A DNA stretch of 64,000 nucleotides from Tubiluchus corallicola (GCA_030141605.1 JAQGDQ010000642.1:12501-76500); one strand, 5' to 3'; shown: positions 12,801 to 22,700, counted from the first letter of the stretch. Translations and numbers: made by a program. The notes: generated by a model from the sequence alone, not told the origin.

Positions 12801-15800
12801 TTGGTATAGAAATGCCACCCGACGGTATGGCAGCATTTTCACTTATTCACATTGTATATCTTTGCTTTTCCAGTATGGTCTCTACCACCGTTCTGCCATC
12901 CGCTGCTCCACTGCTACCGGACTGCTTCCTCCGAATTAAGCTTGGTGATAGCCCAGACGATCCAGTCGTCACAACATCTGTCAGTCTCGGAACTCCACTT
13001 ACATTTGTCATAGAAATGGGAGCTAGTGGTACGACTGCTTTTTTAAATCATTTTGTAAATTATTTATTTGTTTTTTTGCTTCCTTCTTGCTTACCAGTTG
13101 GCTAGTTTGCTGATCGATTGATTGATTAACTGGCGCATTTGTTGGCAGGCTGCATAGTCAGTCTTTAATTGCTTCGCTGGTGGGAGAGTCAGCAACCATG
13201 TGTCATTATCACGAAAATTTAAGGCATAATAAAATATCATATGTTGATGCTTCTTTAGAATCTATTTAGATTTAAACAGCAAGAATGCAAGCGCCATAGC
13301 AGCTTAAAATCCATGAAAAAACGTTGAAGCGCACGTTACCACAAATACATTTTAGTCTGATATCACTGAATATCACTAAAGGCATCTAGCGTACAAAAAC
13401 CAGAAGTAAAAAAGTACGTTTAATGCTCCTAATTCATCAATAGTTACATTAATTCTCAGTCTGATCGTTGATGGATTCCAACATACAAACACGAATACCA
13501 ATTATTGATAATTACTGCCTAGAGTAAAAAGTATGTCGTCTAAGATTTTTATACATTATATTAGTTTTAAAGCTATTAATGTTACATATGCAGCATAGTG
13601 GCTTTTCGGGTCGAGTTGCTTACGTATATGAAAGCTGCAGATTTACCCCCACCGAGGTCTTTTTTCCACAATGGAGAGTAAGGAACAAGAAAAGGCCTAG
13701 TTAAAGCAAGTATCAGAAAATTTTCGCTAAAGAATTATAACGGTTAGAGGCAATCTTAAGCGTTTATCATACTCACGTTAAAAGAATTTCCTGTTAGTTT
13801 TCATTTTAAATACGCCGGCGAGACTGTAACGGCGCCGCCATATTAGATGGCGTCACAGAACCACAACACAAATATTTATAGTACACGTGCTCGGAACTCA
13901 CTGCGACTGTGTTCCAGTGATGTCATACCACGTGATCAGTCACATGCTGGCTTTTCAACTAGCGGACTAAATGAAACATGTCTGCGCCAACGTTTACTGC
14001 AGCGGTTGAAATATTTTACAAAAATTGGAGTAAATGCGGAAACGTGAGTACTTTATTCGCTCAAGATTATACTTAGGTGATATAATTTTTTATTGCGAAT
14101 TTTCTGAGGCTTACTTTGGTCGGCCATTTTCTTATACTTTAAGTAATTTTACTATTACAAATATTACCTAAACACCGCCAGGCATGCATAAACAGTTAAT
14201 ATTATACGAATTTATTTGCGTTTCAGATGTATACGGGTTTACTGTGAACACCTGCTTTGCCCACGATGGTATGGACATGATGAGAATGATGATCATTGAC
14301 GATGAAGGCTGCGCAACTGATCCAGATATTTTCGGAGAGCTTATTTACGATCCAGACAACTTCAGAGTGTACACCCCATTCGCAGCCCACAAATTCCCAA
14401 CAGCCAACCAGGTTTATTACCAGTGTAATGTGAAACTTTGCCTCCACGACCAATGCGAAGCAGTAAGTATAGGCTTACAAAGCCATACAGTCTAGGCCTT
14501 CTATGCGAAACTAAGCTTCTGTTATTAAAGGACAAGAAAAGAGGTACCTGAAGTAGGTTACAGAAAAATCGCCTTAAAAAATTATGTTACTTTATAGCAA
14601 TTTTGTGCATGCAGCGTCCTCGCGTAGAAAGGATTTTTTGTTTATTTTCATTTTAAATCTCCCGCAATACTGTTCCGACGAGGCCATTACATGATGTCAT
14701 ATACGCACAACGTAAATCAAGGAAAGAAAAGGAAATGTTAAATTATGTCCCAAAAAACTTTCCATGCAAAGTTATATTACTTCGCATTTCGCTTAACAGC
14801 TTGACTTATATAAATAGAAAAAATTATTAATTATTTAAATGTTTTCACCAATTCGTAAAATGTCCTTGGCTCCAGGGTGCACCATTCACTAACCAAAAAA
14901 CGTTTTTAATCTTATTGATAAGCTACAGCAAATAAAAAAATTTACTTACTTAGTGACGTGTGCGCTATGAATGCTCTGATTATTTTTTAAACTTTACACA
15001 ATGTTATCTAAGCTTGTTTCAAATGACCTGTCGTCAAAATTCTGCGTCTAACAGTCATCGCAGGAGTTTAAATTTACATATTATTTACAGCGTTACTGCT
15101 GATGCAAGCCCTGTGTGCAAAAAGGAAGTACGTACGTGATATAAAATTTCAAGACGATTTTTAAGCTTTATGTAAGTGAAGGGTTTTCTAGTGCTTTAAA
15201 TCGTATCAAAATTCTCTTCGGATGTGTCTGCATTTACATAGTAACAAGGTTGTCAATTGCCCTCCTTAACATTTTTCGCGTTGTTACTTTTTAGCCTGTA
15301 TGTCCATCAAATGGCAGGAAGAAGCGTCAAGCTCTCGCCGGAAACATCAGGAATGACGATGAACCGGAACTCATTGTTCGCGATGTCCTTATTATTGGAG
15401 ACTTTGACGATAACGAAGGTACGTTTAAGTAGTGGATGACGGTAATGATGTTTTTACGAAGCTATTACGTAATACGTTTCTATCGTTTTGAACAACAGTA
15501 CATACCATTGAAAATCATCATCATATGCCTGTCACGTCTATTGTAGACATTGGGCAGGCAGAACTCTAAAATAAAAGAAATCTGCCATTAAGACAGGTAA
15601 ACACAGCAGTTAATCCAGCAAAAAAACTAGACACTGCTACGCCAGTGGCTTGTCAGCAGGATTACTATGGCTTTAGATACTGCCGCAGCCCCATCTATAT
15701 TTTACAATGTCAATGTTCGGCCACGCTCAGCGCAAATAACAAGATTCTTCAATTTGCTAAATTAATTATATAATTACCGAAGACAGGCATAAGAGTAAAT

Positions 15801-16430
15801 GAATGTTGGTATTTGCCACATTAGTTTTATATATTAATGTTGTAACGGCTTTTCTAGTTTACGCCAATGAAGATGGAGTCGTACCACTGTCACAACTACC
15901 AAGCACCACTGTAGTCAAGAACCCAGACACACAAGACAAAATATGTATGAACACCGTAGCGTTCGCTCTAGGTAAGTTTCTAAAATATCCTAAAGTCATT
16001 TTGTGTGTCAGGTTACTTATCCAACACCAAATTTCTGATAGCTTGATAACAGATGGCGCTCGACTTGCACTTGTTAATAAAATACTTATTTCACAAAGTA
16101 CCCAAACTATTTAGAAAATAATTATTGCACTTATAACGTAACATATTATAGCTCTATAATTGAAAACTAAAAGCTTAATTACTGCATTATTGCTTATAAA
16201 AGGACTGTTTAATCTTTAACGTAGCGAATACATTTATATCGACTCCGAAATGTCGACTCAAAAACACTGATGTATGTTTATTTTGAAATTTGTTTATTTT
16301 TTCAGCTATTGCATTGTTTGCCGGTATTTTCTTGTTGTCAACGGTGATTAGCGCTTTCCTGTGTGCCAGGTCACGATCCAGGAAGGGATCAGAATTCAGT
16401 TCAACATACGACAACCCAAGCTACCAATAA
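6841..16430 (+). CDS. Cuticlin-like transmembrane ZP-domain protein (9 coding exons)
   Basis: Joined exons: 6841-6867, 7624-7657, 11008-11198, 11768-11907, 12874-13028, 14227-14462, 15295-15418, 15858-15971, 16306-16430. They give 1146 bases, 381 residues, and all intron phases match. Residues 1-17 or so are a signal peptide (MYSFLLLAALVAVANCQ). About 25-265 form a zona pellucida module with the usual cysteine pattern: VEC, NC, GC and HC in ZP-N; PDC, NTC, GC, QC, LC, QC and VC in ZP-C. RKKR at 269-272 fits the furin site that releases ZP proteins. A hydrophobic helix lies at about 334-361, followed by a basic, 20-residue cytoplasmic tail with NPSY at 377-380. Family members polymerise in the apical extracellular matrix or cuticle. 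The ZP family call is firm; the exact orthologue is not known. The start is chosen because it opens the signal peptide and is the only ATG that does so. Confidence 0.88.
6902..7364 (+). repeat. 115-bp tandem repeat, four units
   Basis: TCTTGCTTAAATTAATAATA recurs at about 6906, 7021, 7136 and 7251, an exact 115-base period with over 90% identity by eye. The array starts only about 35 bases after the signal-peptide exon donor, inside the intron. Confidence 0.93.
7624..7657 (+). CDS. ZP gene exon: end of signal peptide
   Basis: A 34-base exon between TTTAG and GTAAGT. It encodes LVAVANCQEMT and ends in phase 1. It completes the hydrophobic core and likely cleavage site of the signal peptide. 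Confidence 0.82.
7658..10263. other. Intron DNA of the ZP gene, no gene seen
   Basis: AT-rich, with a short (ATT)n run at about 8458-8481. The open frames at 8891-9320 and 9833-10312 overlap on both strands and carry no family motif. No exon fitting the ZP reading frame was found here. Confidence 0.45.
10264..10895 (+). mobile_element. MITE family B, copy 1
   Basis: About 630 bases beginning near GGACAAGAAAAGGGGTAC and ending near AAAATTTGAAGACGA. Two more copies lie at 14525-15175 (same strand) and 38797-39415 (opposite strand). Shared internal blocks include CTCCCGCAATACTG and CTCCAGGGTGCA. It is non-coding. Its outer end resembles that of family C (TTAAAGGACAAGAAAA). Confidence 0.82.
11008..11198 (+). 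CDS. ZP gene exon: first half of ZP-N
   Basis: Encodes residues 21-84, with VECRSESMVIRADF, the first ZP cysteine, an NCS glycosylation sequon and FGCATI. Acceptor ATTATAG, donor GTAAGA, ending in phase 0. Cysteine spacing and the aromatic positions match invertebrate cuticlin-type ZP-N domains. Confidence 0.88.
11226..11435 (+). mobile_element. Dispersed repeat (LINE-tail-like), copy 1
   Basis: This segment (TCGTATCTATTGTATGGG through ACTGTGATCAGTAAT, ending at AATAAATAAAG) recurs at 48350-48545. The A/T-rich end with AATAAA signals looks like the 3' tail of a non-LTR element, but the class is inferred. It begins about 28 bases after the donor of the preceding ZP exon. Confidence 0.6.
11768..11907 (+). 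CDS. ZP gene exon: second half of ZP-N
   Basis: Encodes residues 85-130 plus two bases, from AVDSQEYTNIIVFQRHP to DVTV, and includes the HCNY cysteine. Acceptor TTTGCAG, donor GTAAGA, ending in phase 2. It joins in frame to either the exon at 12874 or the broken duplicate at 12126. Confidence 0.88.
12126..12830 (+). pseudogene. Duplicate of ZP coding exon 5, split by a LINE fragment
   Basis: From 12126 (acceptor TTTACAG, correct phase 2) the sequence encodes PDWFLRIKLGNRPDDPFVTN, matching PDCFLRIKLGDSPDDPVVTT of the real exon at 12874. Similarity stops at about 12237 and resumes at about 12783 with TPLTFGIEMPP, matching TPLTFVIEMGA. The 545 bases between are a LINE 3' end. The copy also lacks the conserved ZP cysteine (Trp in place of Cys) and, read through, meets a stop at about 12285. 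It is a broken tandem exon duplicate, not a usable alternative exon. Confidence 0.85.
12238..12782 (+). mobile_element. LINE 3' end inserted in the duplicated ZP exon
   Basis: An open frame from about 12238 to the TGA at 12426-12428 contains ILLWNSLPLQVKQIRF and LSAFKTKLKALF, the typical C-terminus of a CR1/Jockey-like reverse transcriptase ORF. An AT-rich tail follows and ends in ATATTACT-type repeats at about 12705-12780. It is 5'-truncated, as is usual for LINE copies. Confidence 0.85.
12874..13028 (+). CDS. ZP gene exon 5: linker and start of ZP-C
   Basis: Encodes a Ser/Thr/Pro linker (MVSTTVLPSAAPLL) and PDCFLRIKLGDSPDD to VIEMGAS, the start of ZP-C. The acceptor TTTTCCAG directly abuts the remnant duplicate; donor GTACGA, ending in phase 1. 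Confidence 0.86.
13678..14142 (+). mobile_element. MITE family C, copy 1
   Basis: About 465 bases. Its left end (GAACAAGAAAAGGCCTAG) and right end (GGCCATTTTCTTATACTTTA) are imperfect terminal inverted repeats. An inverted second copy lies at 19502-19965. The middle has a GC-rich GGCGCCGCCATATTAGATGG block and a 66-codon open frame, neither protein-coding as judged by the copy comparison. Confidence 0.82.
14227..14462 (+). CDS. ZP gene exon 6: ZP-C core
   Basis: Encodes residues 183-261, with VNTCFAHDG, DDEGCATDP, FRVYTPFAAHKFP, YYQCNVKLCLHDQCEA. These are the conserved ZP-C cysteine cluster and the FxF/Y(x)A-K-F strand. Acceptor GTTTCAG, donor GTAAGT, phase 0. Confidence 0.9.
14525..15175 (+). 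mobile_element. MITE family B, copy 2
   Basis: Begins TTAAAGGACAAGAAAAGAGG and aligns along its whole length with 10264-10895 by shared blocks (CTCCCGCAATACTG, CATGCAAAGTTATATTACTT, GACGCAAGCCCTG-type end). It lies in the intron between ZP exons 6 and 7. Confidence 0.82.
15295..15418 (+). CDS. ZP gene exon 7: furin-type cleavage site
   Basis: Encodes PVCPSNGRKKRQALAG, then an acidic stretch to GDFDDNE (residues 262-302). RKKR at 269-272 is a consensus proprotein convertase site at the place where ZP proteins are normally cut. Phase 0 in, phase 1 out. Confidence 0.87.
15858..15971 (+). CDS. ZP gene exon 8: juxtamembrane spacer
   Basis: Encodes VYANEDGVVPLSQLPSTT to CMNTVAFAL, the extracellular spacer and start of the membrane helix. 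Acceptor TTTTCTAG, donor GTAAGT, phase 1. Confidence 0.82.
16306..16430 (+). CDS. ZP gene exon 9: membrane helix and cytoplasmic tail
   Basis: Encodes AIALFAGIFLLSTVIS, then a basic stop-transfer stretch RSRSRKG and the tail ending TYDNPSYQ. NPSY is an NPxY-type motif of the sort read by PTB-domain and endocytic adaptors; a role here is inference. Stop TAA at 16428-16430. Confidence 0.85.
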
Positions 16431-17825
16431 ACAATCTCAGAACAGTACTTATTACCTGCTTATAAAAAAAGTATTTCCGTGCGAACAAAATGCTTCTGTT
16501 TACGGGAAGCGTTTCGTTTGCTCAGCAAAGACAAAATGCAAACTTCTCAAAATCTGCTTCTACTTTACGAATTTTGGCGAGAAGAAAAATATCTTGATGG
16601 CTTTGAAGGAAGAAGTATTCTTACTTGTAGTGTCCAGCTACTAGCTACTTATTCTGTGATCTAGTGGACTGTGTCCACATGTTAACCGCATTTTGTATAG
16701 ATTAATTTTATAAGCCCTATGAGGCAGCTATTGTGAGACATTTTGGGGTGTTGCATGTCATATTTTTCGCTATACATAAGACACTCGTCATACAGTGATT
16801 GCATTGTTGATTATTGAACGAAAATCAGTTCCAAGTAGTTCGTTCAATAGCTCTGAATTTATGTATAATGAGATGTATGATGTTTTATAAAGAACGGCTT
16901 TTGCATTGTGCACTCATTAGACAGGAGGGCCTAATCATGAATACGTATGATTAGAACTGCAAATGAAGCTAAAGTCTGCACGTTCTTTTTACCAAACACT
17001 TTCGTGTATCTTTGTACATAGCTCTGAAAATGTCATTCTCAAATGTAAATATTGCATTTAGAAGGACTATATTATTATTATTATGGATCTCCATAGCGCA
17101 TGTGCACGCACGTTTGTCTTAGTGATGTGATAATTTTGTTAATGGTTCAATATTGTGTGCTGTTGTTGTATTATGCAAATGCGTGCAAGCAACGTGGTTG
17201 AATTTCCCTTTCAATAATTTACTTACATCTGCTAACGTGTAGCAATCTCATAATACTTAATAATACTGATTAAGAAAGCTTTAACACAGTAGAAAAAGGG
17301 GTGACAAAAATCAAAAAATGCCATGAATTTTGCACATGCAATGAAGCTGAACGTCTAACGACACTAATTACATAGTAAATTATTAATTATTTTTGCTCAT
17401 CTGGCATTTCAGTGCCAAATCGTGAAAAAAATTATTATAATTATTGTTTGACTGACATTTCAGCGTGTCTTGAGCAATACATTTGTATATAATAATAATA
17501 ATTTTGTAGTACGATAATAATTGGTTGTTGTATAGTGAAGAGTAGCGAATCAATATCAAAGATGTGTGCGAGCGCTAAACTTACCGTTGTTGAAGTCAAT
17601 CCGTAGCAAGAGAAAGACTTGTAAAATAATAAAGAGGAATAGTAACATACTGTGCATATGCATGCCATAATGAGATTATTAAACCACACTGTCTGGTTTA
17701 TTCTATGTATATGTAAGTATGATTAATAGAGTTTATTTTTGTGTAATATATCACATGGGAAAATGAACATGTGTGTATATAAGGTTTGTGATGTTCCCAG
17801 AAATAAACATTTTTTATTTCTGTAA
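16431..17825 (+). other. ZP gene 3' UTR with poly(A) signal
   Basis: No gene is seen after the stop. AATAAA at 17802-17807 is followed by a GT-rich stretch at about 17832, a good cleavage site. A second AATAAA at 16426-16431 overlaps the stop codon and is probably not used. The 3' UTR extent is inferred. Confidence 0.45.
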
Positions 17826-17924
17826 CCCCAGGTGTTTGCGTTATCATTTTCTAACAGTCATAGACTTGATTGAACACTAAGTTTTTAACACTAAAGTAAT
17901 CAAAGGCATCAGTCTTCTGCATTA

Positions 17925-18025
17925 TTATTACTGTTATTATTATTATTATCATCATCATCATCATCACCACCATCATCATCATCATCATCACCACCACAAT
18001 CATCATCATCATCATTATTATTACA
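17925..18025. repeat. (ATT/ATC/ACC)n trinucleotide array
   Basis: A mixed ATT, ATC and ACC triplet tract. The minus-strand poly-Met/Val/Ile frame is its shadow. Confidence 0.95.
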
Positions 18026-18339
18026 ATGTAGCTACAACTGAGCCATAGCAAATTCTCGAATAACTGGCAAAGGAAAAAGATTTCTGCCAAAAAACAATAT
18101 TAATATAAGCAATACTTCAATTTCGAATGGGAAGTGAAATTAAAAGTAGAAAGCAACTAGCAATGCATGCTTTTCATCAGCACAAGAATGTGTTAACTAG
18201 CAAGAAATTAAGTCTGGATAATACTTACGTTACCAGCATATTTATGTACAAGTTTGACACATGATTAACGATTACTCAAGAAAAGCAGGTTGACACATTT
18301 CATAGAAGTCTTTTTAGGAAAGATTTAACGATAAGATGG

Positions 18340-19052
18340 CCATACATAATCAAAAATAAAGATTTATACACCAGAACAAAAGAAATTTATTGGAGTTCAA
18401 AAGTCAAGATCCAAAGATTAAGATGGTTAGGACATCTTCCAAGATTACCAAATGAAGCACCAGTAAGAATCGCCTTAAAAGAAGCCTTAAAACCTTCGAA
18501 AAAACCACCTGGTAAACCTAAAGCAACTTGGATAGCTAAGATAAATAAAGATGTTCAACAACTTCAACCAAGTCTATCTTTAGGAGTAGAAGAACTTATG
18601 ACAAATAAATCAGTCATTTGCAAACTTTCAACAGATATATGTAAGTTTTATAATGCAAAAAATTCAGTGCGCTTATTACGAGACTACAGTGTCCTTGCCA
18701 CGAAATGCCAGGCCCAAGTTTGGCTGATTTGACGTCGGTGACCTTGGAAATATAATGCCAAGCATTCAGACTGAAACGCTCGATGCACCTGAGACGTAGT
18801 ATTACTGTTATCAAAAACGTCATGCCGTGACCAACACACAAGAAATCAGTATGGTCTCAAAAAACGCACACAGCCATTCATACATTTCGCCAGAAATTTC
18901 ACTTGCTATTGCACCACACAATGCTAATGCACATTTTTACTGCACTTCAACCAAATCTATCTTTAGAAGTAGAAGAACTTACGCTGTTAGCTGCAGACAG
19001 AAGTAGGTGGAACACTCTGACAAGTGAAGAAAGATATAAAAGTACAATTTAA
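18340..19052 (+). mobile_element. LINE reverse-transcriptase ORF C-terminal relic, interrupted
   Basis: The plus frame from about 18360 reads DLYTRTKEIYWSS, LRWLGHLPRLPNEAPVRIAL and ATWIAKINKDVQQLQPS, a familiar LINE ORF2 C-terminal pattern (RWLGH, then a W-containing helix). It degenerates after about 18600. The same segment CTTCAACCAA(G/A)TCTATCTTTAG is repeated at about 18945 and continues to ADRSRWNTLTSEERYKSTI and a stop at about 19052. The piece between (about 350 bp) is an insertion or duplication. Confidence 0.75.
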
Positions 19053-19501
19053 TCATAATTATGCCCAACTATATATAACTATTTTACAGGTAAGGGCTTA
19101 AATAAAAAAGGATTTGTCACATATCTTCATTCTGATGGAGTTTGTCATCAGAGATTCAGTGGACAGGTTGCCTTCTTCACTGCGAGCGCCACCTGCAGGC
19201 AAACTTGGAAAACTTCACATTATGTATGTTTCCAGTTTTGCCCGTGGTGTGGCCTAGTGTGTAACACACCGAAAATGCAAAAACATTACAACTAAATATT
19301 AAATCGCTTTCGTGAAATGTGAAAAAAATACAATAACGCAGCAATAATGACTAATCTTGTATTTTCAACATTATTAGCAGTATACAAGCACTCACAATTC
19401 TTTTGTGGCTCCTACAAAATCTACAGAGCTTAATCAGTAGGGACAGAAACTTCGATCTACAATATTTCACAGAAAAGGATGTCTTTAAACACTAGTTAAC
19501 T

Positions 19502-19965
19502 TACAGGACAAGAAAATGGACAACCAAAGTAAGCCTCGGAAAATTCGCAATAAAAAGTTATATCACCTAAGTATAATCTTAAGCGAGTAAAGTACTCACG
19601 TTTTCGCATTTACACCAATTATTGTAAAATATTTCAATCGCTGCAGTAAATGTTGGTGCAGACATGTTTTATTTAGTCCGCCAATTGAAAAGCCAGCATG
19701 TGCCTGATCACGCGGCATGACCTCACTCGAACACAGTCGCAGCAAGTTCTGAGCACGTGTACTATAAAGATTTGTGTTGGGGTTCTGTAACGCCATCTAA
19801 TATGGCGCCGCCGTGACAGTCTTGCGGGAGTATTTGAAATAAAACAAACAGGAAATTCTTTTAACGTAAGTACGACAAACACTTAAGATTGCCTCTAACC
19901 TTTATAATTCTTTAGCAAAAATTTTCTGAGGCTTGCTTTAACTAGGCCTTTTGCTGTCCTTTAAC
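19502..19965 (-). mobile_element. MITE family C, copy 2 (inverted)
   Basis: Reverse-complement match to 13678-14142 over the full length. Ends ACAGGACAAGAAAATGG and CCTTTTGCTGTCCTTTAA. The GC-rich GGCGCC/ATGGCG block and the 66-codon frame are also present. Several CpG sites of copy 1 are CpA or TpG here. Confidence 0.83.
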
Positions 19966-21029
19966 CTTATTGATAATTACTCATGTGAAAAGCATTATAA
20001 CTTTGCAGACGTTCTCCAACAAAACAATACAAGGCAACAATGAGGACAAATAACTTTTTAATTCATTGCAAATTTGTTAAACGTTTACTTTGGGCCAAAC
20101 TGAGTAAAATATAGCACAGGCAAACTCGATTCACTAATCAAGAATGCAAATACTTTCAACTGTAAAAACTAAAACAGGGTAATGCAGTTTTGAATAATGT
20201 CAACAATTTTAATTCCACAAAGGTGATAAACTGGTTTAACCGATTACTTAGCTAACAATGACTAAGAAATCAAAAGGAGTAGGACTGATTGTAGAGCATT
20301 ACTTCAAGTTCAGAAACAATTATAACTCAAGTTCAAAAAGCATTATAACTAAAGCTCTGAGAGCATTATCTGGCAACACTATTAGCATTATACATTCATT
20401 AAATTTGTAAATGTATGATAATAATGAAATCGCTACAACAACATGATATAAAACACGTGTATTTTACTTTTAATGTAGAAAAACGAGAAATTTACTTGTC
20501 ATATTGAAAAACTTTTCCAAAAAACAGCATAACTATAACGACTGTAGTGTGTACATACTTGTTTTAAATGAAATTAAAAATAAGTTTCAATTAATTTAAT
20601 CATGCCATTACCATGCAGCTATACTTAGTTCTAATCACATAATCGATATGCAAATACTGACTTGCTCTCGATTACGTACGGCAACTTTTCGGACCAGTAC
20701 AGAAAAGGCAGTGGCTACAATCTAATTACGATAATACCAATATTGCTCTACTAGCGCCAAGCAGTGTTTAATATTACATTGTATTCATGAGCAAAAGTTA
20801 CAATGTTTGAAGTTTTTAGGCAAATATCAAAGGTATAATAATTGAAAATGCTGGAGGTCAGATCTTAAGTCAGTGTCAGTGTACGTTTTATACTTACGTC
20901 GATTGTAGCTTATTACAGAAAAGTATTTATATCTTAAACTAAATTGCTGCGCTTATAAAAGTTTGCAATTAACTTACATATAAATATTTGATTCTATCAG
21001 TAAAATTCGCTAATATTTTTTCCATAAAC
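19966..21029. other. Intergenic DNA, no gene seen
   Basis: AT-rich. No recognisable exon, transposon end or tandem repeat. Confidence 0.4.
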
Positions 21030-22065
21030 AGTACAACATGTGCATCCTACAGCCCTGGAAGCTGCACAGTACAACATGTGCATCCTACAACCCTGCAAGC
21101 TGCACAGTACAACATGTGCATCCTACAGCCCTGCAAGCTGCACAGTACAACGTGTGCATCCTACAGCCCTGCAAGCTGCACAGTACATGTGCATCCTACA
21201 GCCTTGCAAGCTCCACAGTACATGTGCATCCTACAGCCTAGCAAGCTGCACAGTACAACATGTGCATCCTACAGCCCTGCAAGCTGCACAGTAAACATGT
21301 GCATCCTACAGCCCTGCAAGCTGCACAGTACATGTGCATCCTACAGCCTTGCAAGCTGCACCGTACAACATGTGCATCCTACAGCCCTGCAAGCTGCACC
21401 ATACAACATGTGCATCCTACAGCTCTGCAAGCTGCACAGTACAACGTGTGCATCCTGCAGCCCTGCAAGCTGCACAGTACAACATGTGCATCCTACAGCC
21501 CTGCAAGCTGCACAGTACAATGTGTGCACCCTGCAGCCCTGCAAGCTGCACAGTACAACATGTGCATCCTACAGCCTTGCAAGCTCCACAGTACATATGC
21601 ATCCTACAGCCTTGCAAGCTCCACAGTACATGTGCATCCTACAGCCTTGCAAGCTCCACAGAACATGTGCATCCTACAGCCCTGCAAGCTGCACAGTACA
21701 ACGTGTGCATCCTACAGCCCTACAAGCTGCACCGTACAACATGTGCATCCTACAGCTCTGCAAGCTGCACAGTACAACGTGTGCATCCTACAGCCCAGCA
21801 AACTGCACGGTACGTGTGCATCCTGCAGGCCTGCAAGCTGCACAGTACAACGTGTGCATCCTACAGCCCAGCAAACTGCACGGTACGTGTGCATCCTGCA
21901 GCCCTGCAAACTGCACAGTACATGGGCACCCTACAACCCTGCAAGCTGCACAGTACATGTGCATCCTACAACCCTGCAAGCTGTACAGTACAACGTGTGC
22001 ATCCTACAACCCTGCAAGCTGCACAGTACACCGTGTGCATCCTACAGCCCTGCAAGCTGCACAGC
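21030..22065 (+). repeat. 34/38-bp satellite, about 28 units
   Basis: CATCCTACAGCCCTGCAAGC recurs throughout, with spacers GTACAACATGTG (38-bp unit) or GTACATGTG (about 34-bp unit). CpG-type variation (ACGTG versus ACATG) distinguishes units. There are no stops in any plus frame, so long repetitive frames appear (up to 385 codons, 20988-22145), but the unit is not a multiple of three. Confidence 0.95.
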
Positions 22066-22496
22066 TTGAACCAAGAGTGCTGTACAAAGATACATCGTGT
22101 AACAGGAAATATATACAAACACTACTAGCTACTTCAACTATATAAGATCATTTACAATTTAAACATTATGATAATAATACACAACGTACGAATCTAAAAT
22201 TGCTTAATTAACATTTTAAAATCTTTATCTATAATGGTTCTATATATATACTGAAAAACTTCAAAAAATTACATGCTTTGCATAACACGGACACTGTAAT
22301 AATGCGTCGACAGAGAGTTAGGTATATCTCCGCAACTCGCGTTTAATTTATTTACACAACAAACAATCAACGATTTTTATATGAAACTATATCAGCCTTC
22401 GTTAATGTCTTGAACACTGCAGATTTTGCACACTTATTATCAGCATGCCATTTAAAATCCATGACAAAGTACGAAACAAAATCATCGCAAACAAAA

Positions 22497-22700
22497 AAAA
22501 AACATTAATTTCCATTATTAAAAAATTGTTCCATGAAATTGCATCTATAAATGTTGAAAAAAAAAGAAACATTAACTTCCATTATTAAAAAAATCGTTCC
22601 ATAAAATTGCATCTATAAATGTTGAAAACAAAAAAGAAACATTAACTTCCATTATTAAAAAAATTGTTCCATAAAATTGCATCTATAAATGTTGAAAACT
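22497..22700 (+). repeat. Tandem repeat of about 65-70 bp, three units
   Basis: AACATTAA(T/C)TTCCATTATT followed by AATTGCATCTATAAATGTTG occurs three times, with variable A-runs between. Confidence 0.9.

Noticed and set aside
13847-14047. 66-residue protein shared with 19596-19796
   Set aside because: Of about 19 base differences between copies only about 4 are silent. This is what neutral decay of a MITE predicts, not coding selection.
14223-14453. 76-codon minus-strand frame
   Set aside because: Antisense shadow of ZP exon 6.
20988-22145. Long repetitive protein (385 codons) as a real gene
   Set aside because: All three plus frames are equally open, unit lengths are 34 and 38 bases, there is no codon bias between frames and no splice or signal features.
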